Source: Lindgomyces ingoldianus (lineage: Eukaryota > Ascomycota > Dothideomycetes > Pleosporales > Lindgomycetaceae). From it: DNA of 31,787 nucleotides. Below the pieces are notes generated by a model. That model was not told the origin of the DNA, ran no database searches, and worked only from the letters and a program-made list of their open reading frames with translations. Of the stretch, positions 19,130 to 29,840 are shown piece by piece; position 1 is the first letter of the stretch; each line of letters starts with the position of its first letter. The DNA lies in NCBI RefSeq assembly GCF_010093535.1, contig NW_022985168.1:633129-664915 (forward strand), in the 5' to 3' direction. The translations under genes were made by a program, and so were the position numbers.

Positions 19130-21149
19130 CTATACCGACACCGCGGTATCAGGCCCAACTGCAACCTTCCTCTTCTTCCCCCTCCCATGCCCCCTCGCCT
19201 CCACCTTCCCTTCAGCCGGTAACACCCTCGTCGCTGTAAACAAATACCCCTCCGCACCACCTCGACTCGTCATCATTGGATGTGTTCTTCCAGGTAATAC
19301 CTGCCAATGTCTCGCTCTGGCCGTCTGCAGTGTCGGTGCTAGCAACAACGTCGGATTAACCGGGAAATCGTCCGCATCTTCGACGTCATCCTCCCCGTTT
19401 CCCCCGTTTTCGGACTTAATTCCCAATCCAGTTCCCTTACCCAGATGTGCGGTCTGTCGGGAAATGTAAGCAGTGCGTCGTTCCTTGCTATAGAAATCGC
19501 AGAGTTCGACAAGCGGCTCAGCGTTCGGGTTATATACGACGACTCTCCCAGCACCTCTAACTAAAGGAACGAGTGCTTTGAGGATAGTTGCAGGATCCAT
19601 CACACTGGCCACGACTAGTCCATCGAACCCTCCTCTGCGAGTCTCGTCGACGACTCGGGATGTGCGTTCCCATCGTCGCCGCTTTCTGTAGTAGTTCCCC
19701 CGCTTCGAAGATTTTAGGCTGGCGAGGACTTCTTCGGAAAGGGGTTCGGGTTCAATGTAGGAAGGGTCTTCGGAAGGGTGGAGGAGTTGGAGCCAGGAGA
19801 CAGATTTGAGGTGGTGGTAGAGTGGGTGCGAGGGGGTGGGGGCGCCGGGGTCAAAGGAGAAGTATTTTAGGAGGGAGAGGTTGGGCTGGCTGTTTGTATG
19901 GATGATAGTTAGGGTGTTGGTGGGGAAGGCGGATTGGGGGATGTGTGGACGAGGGGGTTTGCGGGGAAGTGATGGGGTTTTTGAGTTAGCAGGCTCTTTG
20001 GAAGGAGAGGTTGACGGAGGGTCATTGGCAGATTGGGAGTTCGCGGGGTCGGAAGTGGGGTCTGAGGATTGCGCTTCTTGAGGTGCGGAGGCGGGAACAT
20101 CTGCGTCCGCCATTTCAATATCAAGTCCATTTTGCGGGAGTCCTTGACTGGTTTCTGCAGCTCGAGCCTTCTCTCCACCATTTAATGTGGCGTCCTGCTG
20201 TTTAGGCCCGTTCGAAAGGGTAGCTTCCGAGACAGGACTAACCTCTCCGGACGGTTGGTCTTCGTCCTTGTTTGGATAGAGTATCCCCATCTTCTCCGCC
20301 AATGCTGCAACGACCAGACCTCCAGTGTCGTCCACAACAAGCCACCTTCCCCCTCCTATCTGGCTTACCCCGTCTCTAGCTGTTAAAACTCGGCTTGCCG
20401 ACCCACAGTGGATGTTTGCCCAGCTGCTTATCAGTCCCAACGATTCTTCTCTTAGCTCCATGATTTTATAAGCCTCCCTCTCTGTGATGAACTCGGTGAG
20501 CATTCCGATATCCAGCGGTAGGACCGTGAACCTCTTCAAGTATTTCCTCGACTTCCGCAGCGTATATTTTGCCAATGAGAACGACGTCTTCTCGTCAATA
20601 GCCAAATGCGACGCCATGATCTTTTCGATGATCTCCTTGCCCGACGTCGTTCCAGCTTTCTTGAGCTCCTCGATCTCTTCCATGGATAGCGTTTGCCGTG
20701 ATGGATCGTCGAGCGTCAGGCGGTTGCTCCGCATTATGACTTCCCCATCATCCCGCACGATATCGAATTCGACCCCACCTTCCACAGTCTCCTCTCTCGA
20801 TTCAGCGGGTGTCACATGGTCGCTTCCTAATGCCTCCGCGTGGAGCTCTGCAGCAGGCACGACGCGCAATTCAGTCTTCGAGCGGCCGTCTTCTTTGTCC
20901 AGTATTTCAAAGGTGAGGTAATACGGACGGCCGAGTAATAGGTTCGCAGGGAAGGTCCCGAATTTGCCAATATTAATATTTCTATTCCAGGTCAGATATT
21001 TCACTCTGACCAGTTCTACGCGACTGGAGGCCTTCGGGTGCTCACTCCGACTATTCAACGTACGTATTCGGTTTAATCTCCAGCACCTTCAGGATGCCCG
21101 AGGGCAGTCGCAGCACGACATGGGTGTGCGGCCGTATGTGGGAGTGCAT
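19130..21149 (-). CDS. trm6: tRNA (adenine-58-N1)-methyltransferase non-catalytic subunit Trm6/Gcd10
   Basis: Two exons (21064-21149, 19130-20981) with an 82-base intron carrying a CTGAC branch box; 645 residues. The N-terminal THVVLRLPSGILKVLEIKPNT joins NIGKFGTFPANLLLGRPYYLTFEI, the opening beta domain of the Gcd10 family. EFITEREAYKIMELREESLGLISSWANI and GGRWLVVDDTGGLVVAALAEKMGILYP belong to the Rossmann-like core, and VVYNPNAEPLVEL lies near the end. A Ser/Pro/Gln-rich insert (about 290-385) interrupts the core, longer than I would expect in yeast. Family role: binds tRNA and pairs with Trm61/Gcd14 to make m1A58, needed for initiator tRNA stability. The degenerate SAM site is typical of the non-catalytic partner. 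Convergent with ARPC3 and divergent from the MINDY gene. Confidence 0.94.
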
Positions 21150-21640
21150 TGCGCCGTTCTGATTAGTACTTGGGGTGAATGTGCAAGGCCATGAGCCACA
21201 GTAATCTCCCCTCGGTCTGAATTTGGCGAAGGTTGCGAGAACGCGAAGGGAGAAGGATTTTCCGTGTTTCCAAACAGATGACGGCCGGGAGATTCTGCAA
21301 ATTTCACGACAGAGATCGGCGTGGCGGTGGTGTGTGGCGGTGCGAAGTTGCCGGCTGGTTTCGTCGTCATCGCAGCTTCACTCACCACCAACCACCGACA
21401 GGCCGCGTAACTCCCAATCCTACAAGTCCGTAATTGTCGCCGCACGAATGCACCCCCGCTCTGCAGACTTCACCGAACGACACCCTCTCTATTTCCGCGA
21501 CCCGCCTTCCTGCAACAGTCCAACTCCCCTGACAAGCTTGCAAGACAGCGAGTCGTGTTAGGTGTCCGGAGCTGAGCCGTGCTGCAGCATTCACCACTCC
21601 TCCCCGCCCACCCCTCAGTTTGCATTCACTACCCTTCGCC
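21150..21640. promoter_or_regulatory. divergent promoter region, trm6 and MINDY gene
   Basis: 491 bases between start codons. Several short frames on both strands have no family features. No recognised motif. Confidence 0.45.
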
Positions 21641-24448
21641 ATGGTTCTTCGGAAAGAAACACCGCAGCCGAATCTCGTGCCTGCACCTCTCTTACAGGCT
21701 GTCAACAACCCTCCCTACCCTACGACACCCGCCACAGAGCTGCCTCCGCCCTTGCCCTCATCCTCCGACCAGGCAGAGGTCTACTCCCCGGACCTCGCTA
21801 CATCGCCGGCATTCCGCCTCAAGGCCCTCGATGATACCCAAAAACAGAAAGAGGAAGACGAGTCCGACTATAGCGATGAAGATTGGGACAAGACCGACGA
21901 CGAGGACACCGGGCCGGAAGATGTCCCCAATCCGCTGAAGATTGGTGGTGGAAAGCCCATGCCAGCTACAAACAATAATAATGCCTTGCCAGATGCTCTT
22001 AGAGCAGGCCCGCCGCCGCCACCACCGCCTGGAGTACCAGTGAAGAAGACGGCAGAGGCTATCACTCCGGAACCGACAGGTGCGACCTCGTCATCATACG
22101 GCGCAGTCAGCAACAGTTCGGGAAGCTCCATCCCTTTGAAGACGAACAATCCATATCTCCGTATGCAGGCCACAGGACAGAGTAATTTTGGTGGTGAGAG
22201 CAGCGAGCAAGTCTGGGGAGATGCACCAACCCAGGCGCAGAAATACGGCGAGCTTGTTGAATTACCGACGATGCACACGCCCGTGACTCCCACTAACGGA
22301 ATGTCGGCTTTGATGTTGAACAGCAACGTCCCTCCATATCAAGGGTCCCAGTCGCCGAACCAGCCTCCTCTCATTTCTGTGGAATCGGCATCCCCTGAAT
22401 CCGCTCACCCCCGGCAGGATTCAAATGCATCAAGTGTATGGGCGTCGGGAATGGATATTTCTTCCTTGGATGCTGCTGCTAGGTCATATGGCCTGCCTGA
22501 CACCAACCCGCAAGAAGCCCCGCCACGGACATGGCAAGAACAGCAAGCTTGGGAAAAGAGCGAAAGGGAGAGAAAGCAACTTGAGCTTTCTACCGCCCAC
22601 GAAGCTGCAGTACGAGCAGAGCAAGAGCGGAGACATGAAGAGGAATTCCATCGAATTGAACAAGCAGCCAAATTCACCTTGGCAGGATCACCCTTTGAAG
22701 CGGAGCACGCTCCGGGCCTCCCTCCTAGGCGGTCACAAGAACAGGAGCATCCTCCAGCAATGCCCCCACGTCCTATCGATACAGGCGTTGGTGGCTCTTC
22801 GCATCCTACCGTCGAATCCCCTAATACGGTGATGAACAGGCAAAGAAAAGAACATTACCAAATCAAGCAAATCCGGTGGTACGATGCTAATAAACGGGGC
22901 ATCCGAACTTCACCAATTCTCACCCAAAACGCTAATGGGCCATGTCCTCTCCTGGCGCTAGTTAACGCTCTAGTCCTATCTACGCCTTCTGGAGTAGAGA
23001 CGGCGCTTGTTGAGACCCTTCGAACTCGAGAACAAGTCAGCCTTGGCTTGTTACTCGACGCTGTCTTCGATGAACTAATGTCAGGGCGAAGGGGCGGCGC
23101 TGCTCAGGAATTACCCGATGTGAGCGATTTATACAAATTCCTAGTCACCCTACACACCGGGTTGAACGTGAACCCCATGTACGTCCAAGATCCTGGTGCT
23201 ACCGACGGATCATCAACGCTCATTCCTACATTTGCCATTCGGCCCGGTGGGTTCGAGAATACACGGGAAATGCGGCTATACCGCACATTCGACGTTCCGC
23301 TCATTCACGGGTGGCTCCCTGCCGCTGGCTCCGATGCCTACATCGCTTTCGAGCGGGTAGCGAAAACATACGAAGATGCGCAACATGTGCAGTTCCAAGA
23401 GGAGGAACTTGATGCGAAGCTGCAAACTGAGGGCTTGAATTCAGAGGAGCAGCAGATGTTCACAGATATCCATGCTATCAAGGAATTTCTCAATCGGTGG
23501 CCTACCCAGCTAACGGACTACGGTCTCAAGACTATGCGTGATTGCATGAAGCCTGGGCAAATTGGTATCTTATTCCGGAATGACCATTTCTCGACCCTCT
23601 ACAAAGATCCTAGGACGGATCATCTCGTTACCTTGGTCACCGATGCGGGCTATTCAAGCCATGATGAAATAGTCTGGGAATCTCTCGTTGACGTCAACGG
23701 CCAAGGAAGCGAGCTATTCTCTGGCGACTTCCGCCCTGTTGGAGGCAACCACAGCCCTCAACCGAGGCAGCAAACCCAACAAGTTCAGAGCCTCCTCGAT
23801 GTAAGCGAGGACCAAGGCTGGACTACCGTACCATCTCGCCAGCAAAATCTCCAAGCTCCTCCCTCCAACGCCCTCAGCCCATCACAGAACACCGCCCCAC
23901 TCTCACCGAACTCGGATTTGAGCAAAACAGAACAAGAGGACCATGACCTCGCACTCGCTCTCCAACTCCAAGAGGAAGAAGATGACCGCCATCGCCGCTC
24001 AGTCGAAGAGCGCCGTCGCCGAGAAAATCAACTCTCAGAAGAAGCCATCGCTACGCAATCCCAGACCCGCCCTGCAAACCGCCGCACATCTCGCCAAGGC
24101 GAAAATCCGCCCCTAATCCCCCCTCGCAGAAACAACGTCCAAACGCATCGACCTAACAACGAACCCGCTCCACCGCCTACGTACGAGGAAGCTGCTACAA
24201 CGCCACAATACCACCCCCCTCAGGGTCATCCGGCGAATCCAGCGGCTCCGATTAGACCACAGGGGAGCGCGTATATGGCTAATTCTGTTATGCAACCAGG
24301 ACCTGGTGTAACGGGACGGAGAAGGAGTTCACGGCCGATTGGGATGGAGATGCCTCTCCCTCCACGACCGGGGAGGAGACAGAGTGCCGGTGTGGGGGGT
24401 GCGCAGGGTGTGGTGCCTGAGGAGAGGGATAAGTGTGTTGTTATGTAG
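21641..24448 (+). CDS. MINDY-family deubiquitinase with C-terminal CAAX box
   Basis: Single exon, 935 residues, starting at an ATG in a GCCATGG context; a TTG-initiated reading from 21620 is not needed. Catalytic core: QNANGPCPLLALVNAL, with Q429 (oxyanion) and nucleophile C435, and FRNDHFSTLYK with H649, the pattern of the MINDY (FAM63/DUF544) cysteine proteases that trim K48-linked polyubiquitin. The N-terminal ~400 residues are disordered: acidic SDYSDEDWD, a proline run, and a charged helix (about 296-345). An inverted ubiquitin-interacting (MIU-like) helix, DHDLALALQLQEEEDD, lies near 767-783. The protein ends KCVVM, a CAAX box predicted to be prenylated, so membrane attachment is likely; yeast relatives are, as I recall, also predicted prenylation targets. 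It is the last intact gene before the transposon block. Confidence 0.94.
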   Translation: MVLRKETPQPNLVPAPLLQAVNNPPYPTTPATELPPPLPSSSDQAEVYSPDLATSPAFRLKALDDTQKQKEEDESDYSDEDWDKTDDEDTGPEDVPNPLKIGGGKPMPATNNNNALPDALRAGPPPPPPPGVPVKKTAEAITPEPTGATSSSYGAVSNSSGSSIPLKTNNPYLRMQATGQSNFGGESSEQVWGDAPTQAQKYGELVELPTMHTPVTPTNGMSALMLNSNVPPYQGSQSPNQPPLISVESASPESAHPRQDSNASSVWASGMDISSLDAAARSYGLPDTNPQEAPPRTWQEQQAWEKSERERKQLELSTAHEAAVRAEQERRHEEEFHRIEQAAKFTLAGSPFEAEHAPGLPPRRSQEQEHPPAMPPRPIDTGVGGSSHPTVESPNTVMNRQRKEHYQIKQIRWYDANKRGIRTSPILTQNANGPCPLLALVNALVLSTPSGVETALVETLRTREQVSLGLLLDAVFDELMSGRRGGAAQELPDVSDLYKFLVTLHTGLNVNPMYVQDPGATDGSSTLIPTFAIRPGGFENTREMRLYRTFDVPLIHGWLPAAGSDAYIAFERVAKTYEDAQHVQFQEEELDAKLQTEGLNSEEQQMFTDIHAIKEFLNRWPTQLTDYGLKTMRDCMKPGQIGILFRNDHFSTLYKDPRTDHLVTLVTDAGYSSHDEIVWESLVDVNGQGSELFSGDFRPVGGNHSPQPRQQTQQVQSLLDVSEDQGWTTVPSRQQNLQAPPSNALSPSQNTAPLSPNSDLSKTEQEDHDLALALQLQEEEDDRHRRSVEERRRRENQLSEEAIATQSQTRPANRRTSRQGENPPLIPPRRNNVQTHRPNNEPAPPPTYEEAATTPQYHPPQGHPANPAAPIRPQGSAYMANSVMQPGPGVTGRRRSSRPIGMEMPLPPRPGRRQSAGVGGAQGVVPEERDKCVVM

Positions 24449-24640
24449 ATATTAGTATCATGGTGATTCGGATTTGGATTTAGGTTTGCGGCGTTTCGGT
24501 TTGGGGCTGGGTCCCGGAATACCCTTCTTTTTCTTTCGCATGGTAGCTATATAGGGTATGTAAGATGTTCAATGGGATAGAGTTAAGAGTGTTGAATACT
24601 GCTCGGTTTTCTATTAGTGATGAGGTGTATAACGTACCTA
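24449..24640. other. 3' flank of the MINDY gene up to the transposon edge
   Basis: About 190 bases of normal-composition DNA, presumably the 3' UTR. It ends at a TA dinucleotide (24639-24640), where a repeat-like sequence appears to begin. Confidence 0.45.
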
Positions 24641-25191
24641 ACGGGTTGGCCGGCCACTTTTGCCAAGCCCCCACTAAAACCACCCCATTCTCTCGCAAAA
24701 CAGCCCACTTTAGCCCTATATAAAGTAATACAACACAAGATATTATTTAGAGTCTACTTCTGCTACTTACTTACATGTATGCAAGTTATGCCTAGTCTAA
24801 TTACACTGCATGCATTACTTTTAACTTAGCTTACCTCCTTTAGCGCGCACCTGTGTCTTTAGCTTCTTCTTATTACTACGCGCTCTAAACTTCTTTAAAG
24901 CAGTTAAACAGGCTCTATTCTTAACTATTAAGGTCTTTTCTGCCTAAATCTACTTTCTTTTATGCAATCTATGTTACATAGCAGCTTTATTTACTACTTA
25001 AAGCTTTGTAATCTTATAGCCTACCCTGTTATGTTAATGCCCTAGATAACTATTGTCTACTTTTTATTACCTTACTATATTACCTTTAGCTGTTCTTATC
25101 TCTTTAAAGCTGTAATAACTGCTCTAGTTAATATCTAGCCTATTATAAAGCTTAACTTGTTAAAGTTATACCTGTCTTTATCCTAGATACT
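24641..25191 (-). mobile_element. RIP-degraded pogo/DDE_1-like DNA transposon, C-terminal part
   Basis: Read on the minus strand, 25191 to about 24803 gives a stop-riddled peptide. Its end (AEKTLIVKNRACLTALKKF, then RSNKKKLK and a final KGGKLS before a stop) resembles the basic, helical C-terminus and 'GG-x-L-[ST]' end of fungal pogo/Fot-type transposases. To the left, a TA dinucleotide at 24639-24640 followed by ACGGGTTGGCCGGCCAC could be the TA target duplication and terminal inverted repeat. The catalytic DDE part is not present because the chromovirus LTR begins at 25192. Assignment rests on texture, not on a catalytic motif. Confidence 0.4.
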
Positions 25192-25783
25192 TGTTACAAT
25201 CCTTGCTTCGGGAAGCACTCGGGTCTTACAATATTCCTAGGGGAAGTAGGACAGGTAGAAGGGGCCAATCCGGTAGGGTGTACAGTCCTACGTACAGGCT
25301 ATTAGGCTAATAGAGAATAGTTTAGAGTGACTAGATTATAGTTTACCTTATGTGCAGCAGTAGAGAGGCTAGGGTTAAACAGTTCTTTTAGACAGGGTTA
25401 GAGGTATATATAGTGTAAGATATATAAATAGTATTACAGCTCTTTAGAAAGCTAAATGCTACTTAGTCTATGTAAAGAATAAACTAAACATTAAACACAC
25501 CTTTTAAAGGTTGTTTAATGTAGAAACTATATACATATGCTAGGGTGCTAAGGGGAGTTAGAGGAGCCTGTAGGAGCCTGCTAAGGAGGGCTTTTTAAAC
25601 TCCTTTAAGCTTCTGTTAGTACGCTGTCTGTCTCCCTATTAGACAACGCATTCTTCTATAATCTTAGGCAGCTGTGCTGCCTCTGTGCTTTCTAATTAGT
25701 CTCTAAACAAGCCCTGCCCTAATCTAGCTAGACTGTGGAGCACTGCAGGTAGAGTTACACTAGTCTAACTATAGACTGTAACA
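25192..25783 (-). repeat. 3' LTR of the Ty3/Gypsy element
   Basis: 592 bases bounded by TGTTACA (25192-25198) and TGTAACA (25777-25783), a perfect 7-base terminal inverted repeat of TG...CA type. A polypurine tract abuts it on the pol side, which fixes the orientation. The left ~130 bases remain GC-richer than the rest and hold several small hairpins, e.g. CTATTAG/CTAATAG at 25299-25313. The second LTR is not visible, so LTR-LTR identity cannot be used. Confidence 0.7.
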
Positions 25784-25800
25784 CACTGCCCCTCCTTTTT
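25784..25800 (-). other. polypurine tract (plus-strand primer site)
   Basis: On the minus strand the sequence AAAAAGGAGGGGCAG sits immediately before the LTR start TGTTACA. This is where second-strand DNA synthesis of LTR retrotransposons is primed. Confidence 0.7.
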
Positions 25801-26048
25801 AGCAGCGTCTTTACTGCTCTGCTTACACAACTATGTTAGTAAAGGTTTATTTATAAAGTGCATATCCTTCTACTAGAAGGCCTTCTAAACATTTATTTTT
25901 CTTATACTAAATAGCTTATTAGTCCTGCTTATCTTATTATCTTTATGTTACTCTTTATTTTAATCCTTTTTACTAGACAAAGATAAAGCTCTATAGCGCT
26001 TACTAGTCTTTAAAGTTATTTTATATATTAACTTTATTCTTAAATAAC

Positions 26049-26372
26049 TGTGTTAAGTGTGTAAAAAAGTATAGTAAGTGCAACACTTTTATTTCTAACA
26101 CTGCGTAGAATTATTTAGAAAAAGAGCAAAAGACACTTCTTTAAAAAGCCTTTATTATAAAGGCTTATAAGTAGGAGCTTAATAATAAAATGTTGTGTTA
26201 AGTTTAAAAGACTCTAAAAGTAAAGGCTAGAGAGCGTTCTAAGCAGAATTATATCTAAAAATTACTAGATTTATTAGAGGCTTGTTGTGTAAAATACTTA
26301 GAGGGGGACTTTTCTTCCTTAGACAAGATAAAAGCTTTTAAAGCTAAAGTAAAGAGTTATTCTCCTCTTTAA
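26049..26372 (+). pseudogene. Cys-rich coiled-coil ORF relic, antisense to pol
   Basis: Between the chromodomain and the 3' LTR, one plus-strand frame reads CVKCVKKYSKCNTF (C-x2-C-x6-C) followed by a Lys/Glu/Leu-rich helical stretch and SLDKIKAFKAK, ending at a TAA at 26370. Internal stops are TAG/TAA, as RIP would create from Gln or Trp codons. The layout (zinc-cluster-like cysteines, long helix, 'SLDxLxAxE' end) recalls a common fungal protein type I have seen beside repeats. The opposite strand is almost as open, so the coding strand is not certain. Confidence 0.35.
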
Positions 26373-26480
26373 CTATTATTAGCTAAGACTTGTCTTTAAA
26401 GGCTGCTGCTATCTAGTAATAACATAGCTATTCTTTTTAATATAAGTGCTTTATTACTTAGCTAGTTTCTTTTAAATAAA

Positions 26481-29400
26481 CCTAAAAGTACCCTTATACT
26501 AACAGCTGCGTGTTCCTTAAATTTTTAGCTAGCTTTTATGTGTTTTTACTAGTAAGCTACTTTTTTTATTTTACTAAGAATTTTTTTTAGTTTTTTTAGT
26601 TACTAATAATGCGCTTAACTTTATATTCTGTTTTTTTATCTTTCTATTCTTATGTAGATAAGGGAATTCCTTTAAGTGCTTTTTCTAACTTAGAGACATA
26701 AAACTACAGGTGTATCTTTATATGTAAGGAAAGCTTAAGCTTGTAGTTGTCTTATTAGGTTTAAAAAACTTTATATAGTCTTATTTTTTTTCTGCTAACT
26801 TTTTAGAAGGTCTAAGTATCTTAAGGTTCTTAGTGTTAAAATACACATAGTCTTCTAAGTAGATTTCTAGTCCTAGTTATTAAAATTTGTTTACATACTT
26901 TTCTATTATCTCTTTACTAGATCTAGCTTTTACAGCTAACTTTTTATGTATCTAGCGTAAGTCTATTAGTTAATTTATTAATTCTTATAAGTCTATAAGT
27001 TAATTTCTGTGCAATATAAAGTAAAAGTTATATTTAAAATTAGCTTTATACAGTGTCTCTTTTATTATAGCTAATTTTATATTGTTAATAGCTAGTTGCG
27101 CTATTAAAAGCTATTCTGCCTAATTATTTTAAGTGTAGGAAATGTACTTTCTTAAGTATTTCTTTACTTCTGCATTTACTCTTTTAGTCTGTCTATCTGT
27201 TTACAAGTAGTAGGCTATTAATAGCTTATGTGCTATTCTAAGGTGCTACATTACTACCTTCTAGAAACTGCTAGTAAATAGCTTATCTTAGTTAAAGATA
27301 ATAATTTTAAGGCATTTATATACTAATATTACATTTTATTTTAATTTATAAATAAATTTTTTAGCAGTTATTGTTTTCTTTAAGGGCTAAGTGTGTAAGT
27401 ACTTAGTAGTTTTATCTAGGGCTACTATAATTATGTTGCACATCTTGTCTATCCCTAGTTCTTTAGATAGGGGTAATTCTGTAATAAAATCTATTATAAT
27501 TATTATTTATAGTAGCTTTAGTGCTTTAATTAGTTAAAAGTATTTATAGGCCTTATGCCTTTTTAAGTTGTTTTTATTATAGATATTACATTCTCTAAGT
27601 ACTTCTATGCATAGTTGCTTTATTTTTAGTATTTATTATAATATAGCAGCTCTTAGCTTCTTCTAAAGGGTGCTAATTTCTAGATGTCTAAACATTAAAG
27701 ATTTATAATACTTTTAAATTAAGTTTTTTTATCTTTACTTACTAGCTATAAGCATGTAGAATTCTTTTATAAGTCTAAGCCTATTATAGATTTATCCTTT
27801 ATTAGTTTTCTTAAAGAGAGTAAACTTTTTAGTTTTTTTCTTTTCTTTATTAAAGTAATCTAGTCTTTAGCTAAGGGTGTTAGCCTGCTAGTTCTAGGTT
27901 TCTAAGATGTGCTTAATAATGTAGTTAAACTGCGTAAGTTCTATTACTTATTTTATGTGCATTAGTAATAGTTTCTTTACTATTAAAAATATAACTAAAT
28001 TTGCATAGTTAGTTATAATATAAAATAGCTTTACTATTTTATATAGCTTTATAGCCTATACTCTTACAGCATTTAATATTACTTTTAGTTCTTTGTTAGG
28101 TATGCTGTAGCCTACTTTAGGTCTTAAGAACTTAGCTAAGTAGTACACAACTAGGTGCTATTTTCTGTCTTCTTATTTTTAGTACAATGCAGCCCCACTA
28201 GCTCTAAGGGATGCGTCTGTGTAGATTTTTGTATCTAACTATAGGTTGTACATTCTTAGTACTAGTTTAGCTGTTATAGCTTGTTTTAAAGCTATAAATG
28301 CTTTATTTATTTCTAGAGTCTAGATAAATTTTACTATAGCCTATTCCTTAGTTATAGTGTTTATTAATAGTATAGTAATTTTTAAGTAATCTCTAATTAT
28401 TTGTCTTATGTAGTCTAATAGTCCTAAGAATCCTTTTACTTTCTTAACTATTATAAGTTCTAGCTATTTAAGTACCTTCTATATTTTAGCTAGGTTAATC
28501 TTTATTTCTTCTTTATTAATTATAAATCCTAAGTATTCTGTTTTTATAACATAGAATTTGCACTTAAAGAGCTGTAGGTAGAGTCTGTACTTCCTAAGCT
28601 ATTTTAAGACTTTTTGTACCTTCTGTACGTAGTCCTCTAGGGTATCTTTTAAATAGATAAGGACGTTATCTAAGTATACTAAAGTAAAGACATTAAGGTA
28701 TAAGTTAAAAGCAGTATTAATAATTTACTAGAATGTTGCTAAGGTATTTATTAAGCTAAACAGCATTACTAGTAGTTTATAAAGTCTTTATAGAGTTTTA
28801 AACGCTGTAAGCTACTTATCTCTTTCTTTTATTCTTATCTTATTAAATCTATCTTGTATGTTAAACTTTATAAAGTACTAGGTTCCTTTTAGTTAATTTA
28901 TAATGTTTTATATAATTAGTAAGAGAAACTAATCTTAAATTATGTTGTTGTTTAGGGTCTTATAGTTCTAACAGACTTAGATCTTTTCTTTTTTCTTTTT
29001 TACAAAGACTATAGCTAAAGCTATAAGGCTATAGCTTTTTTAGATATAGCTTTATGCTAGCATCTTATTAACATATTCCTATAAGGCTTCTTTCTGTACC
29101 TTAGTTAAAGGGCAAAGCCTATGTGTTTTTAAGTTGTAATTTTTTATTAAGTTAATAGCATAATTCTAGAGCTAGTGTAGTAGTAGTTTTTCTAGGTCCT
29201 TTAGTGTTTTAAACATATTCTTATAATCTTTATATTTAGGCAGAATGTAGCCTTCTTTTTAGACTTAGATAACACTAATTTATTCTACATTTTTATTTTC
29301 TTTAATTATTTTATAAGAGACTTTCTTAAGCTTTTTTTTTATTATTCTTATTACCTAAGCTTCTAGCTCTTAGCAAAGGAATCTCTAAAGTTTCTTTTTC

Positions 29401-29840
29401 TTAGAGTAGTAACTGCTACCTTACTTTGCTTATTTATAAACTAGGCATCTATTATTATAGCATGCTAACTAAGTTATGTGTGCATAGTTGCTAGAAGTTT
29501 TTATAGTTATAGTTCTCTAATTAATTGCAGGGTTATGTGTTTTAAGCTAGTTATAGCCTAAAATTACATTATATTTACCTCTTAGCTTAAGTATGTTTAT
29601 AGACCTCTAATTACTTATATTAGAAGTTTTAAAGTTCTTTTTATAGGTTTCTAGGTTAATCTATCCTTTACTATACTTAATTAATAATGTGTTAGCAAAG
29701 GTTACCTTAAACAAGTTCTTCTTTATATAGAATAGTATACCTTATTTGTCTACCTAATCTTTATTTATTATAGTAAAGGTGCATCTGCTGTCTATAAGGG
29801 CTAGCCTAGGCCACCCTTTATACATAAAGGTAGTAGTTAG
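26481..29840 (-). pseudogene. pol relic: PR-RT-RNase H-integrase-chromodomain
   Basis: Protease: LALIDSRCT (about 29779-29810; the usual DSG is altered) and YNVILGYN (29531-29570). Reverse transcriptase: NYKTLNN and YFIKFNIQDRFNKIRI, then VYLDNVLIY (28653-28679), where the catalytic YLDD has become YLDN. RNase H: EINKAFIALKQAI, YTDAS (28208-28226), then HLVVYYLAKF. Integrase core: IDFITELPLSK near 27465-27495 and TTKYLH; GPY/F region: TKNLKILRPSKKL (about 26795-26838). Chromodomain: EYKVKRIIS, KKFLVK and KLAKNLRN (26481-26628). Numerous in-frame TAG/TAA stops make the product dead. It appears to stay in frame over long stretches, so point mutation rather than indels killed it. Confidence 0.88.
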
